Source: Lysobacterales bacterium (GTDB lineage: Bacteria; Pseudomonadota; Gammaproteobacteria; Xanthomonadales; Xanthomonadaceae). Taken from it: DNA of 6,856 nt. This document shows positions 4,402 through 6,856 of this stretch, in pieces (position 1 is the stretch's first letter; every line of letters begins with the position of its first letter). The stretch is from assembly GCA_015655035.1 (NCBI GenBank), contig JAATFS010000402.1:1-6856 (forward strand), written 5' to 3'. Below the pieces are notes generated by a model that was given only the letters and a program-made list of their open reading frames with translations, did no database searches and had not been told where the DNA came from. A program made the translations under genes and the position numbers.

Positions 4402-6792
4402 ATGAGCATGCCAGCTGCACACCGCCGATTACTCACTTGTTGCAACTGCGATCGCGCCCTGGCCATCGCGCTGCTGTTGCCACTGCTTGCGAGCGCTGGT
4501 CTGGCCCAAGCCCAGAGCATTAGTGAATCCTCGCCCGCCCCTCAATCCATCGACGAAGCCAACCCGTTGGTCGGCACCGCACCGCTGGACCAGCAGGCGC
4601 TGATCGGGAATGCACCACCGGCCGGCGAGCCGCTCTATTCCGGCCTTACTTCACCCGGCGCGCGCCTGCCCCACAGCGCGACCGAGGCCGCGCCGGTGAA
4701 CGTCAATCTGGATCTGAGCTATCCCACTGGCGTCCCGGCGCCGTATAACTATCCGAATCCGACCATGTTCGCCTTCACCGGCGGCGGCGGGCCCTCCTAT
4801 GGCGGCCGCGCCGAACCGATGATCATGCCGGTGGTCGGCGACTGGACCGTCCCCCCTGCGTATACCGCCGCCTATTACGACAAAAAACGCGAGCGCGCCT
4901 CGCCCGGCTACTACGCGGCCTACCTGGACACGTTCCGCACCCAGGTGGAACTGACCGCCACCGGGCACACCAGCCTCATGCGGTTTACCTTCCCGGAGAG
5001 CCAGCGCTCCAACGTCATCATCAACCTGCGTCGCGAAGGCGGCGAAGTGGAAGTGGTCGGAGATCGCAGTATCCGCGGCGTCTCCGCAGGCGGCGCCAAC
5101 GATGAGTCTGAAGGCGCGTATTTCGTGGCGGAGTTTTCCAGGCCCTTCACCCGCGTGGGCACCTTCCGCGCCAACCACGACCGCCCGGGCTGGGGGATCG
5201 GCGACAAGGAGGTGGCGCCCGGGCAGCGCACGATCAAGGGCAGCTATGCCGGTGCCTACGTCGGCTTCGTCACGCACGCCGACAAACCCGTGTTGATGAA
5301 ACTCGCCCACGGGCACAGCCATGCCGAGGCCGAACAGCGCCTGCATGCGGAAAACCCGGGCTGGGATTTCGCACGCGTCCACGCGCAGGCCCGTGCCGCC
5401 TGGGCGCAGCTGTTCGACCGGGTCCAGGTCGTGGGCGGCACACCACGGCAGCGCATGATGTTCTATTCCACGCTGTTCCAGTCCTTCGCCAGCCCGCGCC
5501 TGATCGCGCGCAAGGGCGAACACTTCACCGATGGCAGCGGCAAGCTAACGCTGGCCACGCATGACCGCTATGGGCCGGTGCCGTTCTGGGATACCGGACG
5601 CAACCAGATCGTGCTGCTGATGCTGCTGGAACCGCAGGTGGTGCAGGACATCATGCGTTCGGAGCTGGAGATGGCGCGCGAGCGCGGCTACATGAATACC
5701 TCGTTCCATGGCGACCACGCCGTGTTGCTCTACGACGGGGCCTGGCAACGCGGCATTCCGTTCGACTACGCGGCCGCGTACCCCTACCTGCGCAACAACG
5801 CGACCGACCCCAAGGGGCCACGCGGTTATCTGGCGGAGTACGAGCGCAATGGCTGGATCGCCGACATCGTGCCGGAGGGCAGCCCCAGCCCACCCTATGC
5901 TGGCGGCAAAGCGGGCGTTGCCAAGACCCTGGAGTACGCCTGGGACGACCACGCACTGGCTGACTACGCCCGCAGGCTCGGCCGGCAGGACGACGCACAG
6001 CATTTCCTGAAGCGTTCGGCGAACTACCGCAACGTATTCGATCCATCGGTCGGCTTCGTGCGTGGCAGAACCGAAGACGGCCGCTGGATCGAGCCCTTCG
6101 ACCCGGCCGAGCCCTATTACAACTTCATGATGAAGGAAGCCTCGGGCTGGTCCACATTGTGGCTGGTGCCCCACGACGTGCAGGGGCTGATCGAGCGCCT
6201 CGGCGGACGCGACGCGTTCAACCGCAAGCTCGACGCCTTTTTCAACACGCCCTACCAGCCCAAGGGGATCTGCCGTGACTGCACCGGCATGCTCGGCCAG
6301 TACGTCCACGGCAATCAACCCGACCAGCACGCACCCTATCTGTATGCCTGGAGCGGCCAGCCGTGGAAAACGCAGACGCTGGTGCGCCGCCTACTGGCCG
6401 ACATGTACGGCAGCGATGCCAGTGGCTACGGTTATGCCGGCATGGACGACCAGGGCGCGACCTCATCGTGGTACGTACTCAGCGCAATGGGGTTCTACCC
6501 GGTCGATCCCGCGAGCCCCGACTACATCATTGGTAGCCCGCTGTTCGACCAGGTCAGGCTGCGCATGGGCAACGGCAAGACGCTGGAGATCGTTGCGCAC
6601 AACAACTCGCCCACCAACCGCTATATCCAGTCCGCCACGCTCAACGGCCGGCCATGGGACAAACCCTGGTTCAGCCACGCGGACATCGCCAACGGCGGCA
6701 AATTCGAGTTCACCATGGGCCCGGCGCCCAATGAACGCTGGGGCACCGCGCCTGCCAATGCGCCCCCCGGGATGTCGGCAAGCGGTTCTTGA
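4402..6792 (+). CDS. Exported GH92 family alpha-mannosidase
   Basis: This is a 796-residue, full-length glycoside hydrolase family 92 protein. The family holds Ca2+-dependent, inverting exo-alpha-mannosidases. A signal peptide is present: a basic n-region, a hydrophobic core at about 19-35, and cleavage AQA|QS after residue 37, so it acts in the periplasm or outside. There is no lipobox. The N-terminal domain begins with ANPLVGT (53-59), the usual NPFIGT-type motif. The catalytic domain shows FWDTGR (395-400), SFHGDHAVLLYDGAWQRGIPF (434-454), MMKEASGW...VPHDVQGLI (576-597) with Glu579 at the expected acid position, GQYVHGNQPDQHAPYLYAW (632-650), and GMDDQGATSSWYVLSAMGFYPV (680-701), whose Asp682/Asp683 lie in the expected base region. 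HADIANGGKFEFTMG (759-773) closes the family's C-terminal domain. The start has a weak GGA 7 bases upstream; ATG at 4408 would differ by two residues. Linkage specificity (alpha-1,2, -1,3, -1,6) cannot be read from sequence. The divergent receptor suggests a shared mannoside pathway. Confidence 0.95.
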   Translation: MSMPAAHRRLLTCCNCDRALAIALLLPLLASAGLAQAQSISESSPAPQSIDEANPLVGTAPLDQQALIGNAPPAGEPLYSGLTSPGARLPHSATEAAPVNVNLDLSYPTGVPAPYNYPNPTMFAFTGGGGPSYGGRAEPMIMPVVGDWTVPPAYTAAYYDKKRERASPGYYAAYLDTFRTQVELTATGHTSLMRFTFPESQRSNVIINLRREGGEVEVVGDRSIRGVSAGGANDESEGAYFVAEFSRPFTRVGTFRANHDRPGWGIGDKEVAPGQRTIKGSYAGAYVGFVTHADKPVLMKLAHGHSHAEAEQRLHAENPGWDFARVHAQARAAWAQLFDRVQVVGGTPRQRMMFYSTLFQSFASPRLIARKGEHFTDGSGKLTLATHDRYGPVPFWDTGRNQIVLLMLLEPQVVQDIMRSELEMARERGYMNTSFHGDHAVLLYDGAWQRGIPFDYAAAYPYLRNNATDPKGPRGYLAEYERNGWIADIVPEGSPSPPYAGGKAGVAKTLEYAWDDHALADYARRLGRQDDAQHFLKRSANYRNVFDPSVGFVRGRTEDGRWIEPFDPAEPYYNFMMKEASGWSTLWLVPHDVQGLIERLGGRDAFNRKLDAFFNTPYQPKGICRDCTGMLGQYVHGNQPDQHAPYLYAWSGQPWKTQTLVRRLLADMYGSDASGYGYAGMDDQGATSSWYVLSAMGFYPVDPASPDYIIGSPLFDQVRLRMGNGKTLEIVAHNNSPTNRYIQSATLNGRPWDKPWFSHADIANGGKFEFTMGPAPNERWGTAPANAPPGMSASGS

Positions 6793-6832
6793 ATGCTGAC
6801 CCGGTCGCCGCTGCGGCCCGGGATACCAAACC

Positions 6833-6852
6833 ACCCGCCGGACAAGGCGGGT
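6833..6852 (+). terminator. Hairpin after the mannosidase gene, probable terminator
   Basis: ACCCGCC (6833-6839) and GGCGGGT (6846-6852) form a perfect 7-bp stem with the 6-base loop GGACAA, starting 40 bases after the stop codon. The window ends 4 bases later, so a T tract cannot be confirmed. An upstream A-containing stretch (ACCAAACC) gives no strong T run for the opposite strand. Confidence 0.5.
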
Positions 6853-6856
6853 CGGC

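Noticed and set aside
3888..4422. Several short open frames on both strands of the intergenic region (70-134 codons)
   Set aside because: They overlap one another in different frames, have no clear ribosome binding sites, and show no recognisable motif or membrane or signal pattern.
4402..4513. Mannosidase as a lipoprotein because of cysteines near its N-terminus
   Set aside because: The cysteines precede the hydrophobic core and no L-x-[AGS]-C motif is present. A standard AQA|QS cleavage site follows the core instead.
4651..5523. - strand open frame of 290 codons, and a similar one at 5545-6330
   Set aside because: Both are antisense shadows of the GH92 gene, whose own frame shows family motifs throughout.
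1..6856. CRISPR array, tRNA, rRNA, insertion sequence or phage features
   Set aside because: No regularly spaced direct repeats, no tRNA-like cloverleaf, and no transposase or integrase frame was seen. The three genes look like ordinary chromosomal genes of similar base composition.

Overview
The window looks like chromosomal DNA of a GC-rich gammaproteobacterium, most likely in Xanthomonadaceae (Xanthomonas, Pseudoxanthomonas, Lysobacter or a relative). This rests on GC-rich third codon positions, a TonB-dependent receptor of the Xanthomonas/Caulobacter type, and a secreted GH92 mannosidase beside it. No species call is possible from the sequence alone.

Layout, left to right. (1) Positions 2-739, + strand: the C-terminal 245 codons of urocanate hydratase (hutU, histidine degradation), cut by the left edge. 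(2) Positions 740-800: a short gap between convergent genes with a strong inverted repeat, probably a terminator serving both sides. (3) Positions 801-3869, - strand: a complete 1022-residue TonB-dependent outer-membrane receptor. (4) Positions 3870-4401: a 532-base gap between divergent genes. It has no convincing gene but is rich in regulatory-looking structure. (5) Positions 4402-6792, + strand: a complete 796-residue exported GH92 family alpha-mannosidase. (6) Positions 6793-6856: a hairpin, likely the terminator of the mannosidase gene.

The receptor and the mannosidase are divergently transcribed and probably work together as a small carbohydrate-utilisation locus. The exported mannosidase would trim alpha-mannosides, and the receptor would import a related oligosaccharide across the outer membrane using TonB energy. 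The substrate is inferred only from the GH92 partner. hutU belongs to an unrelated pathway and appears to be the end of a separate hut operon.

The most interesting observation is regulatory. Two 20-bp imperfect palindromes centred on CG, one upstream of each divergent gene, match each other at 15 of 20 positions when each is read in the direction of its own gene. Each overlaps a plausible promoter. They look like paired operators for one LacI-type repressor not encoded in this window. I found no mobile element, CRISPR array, tRNA, rRNA or unfamiliar protein system.
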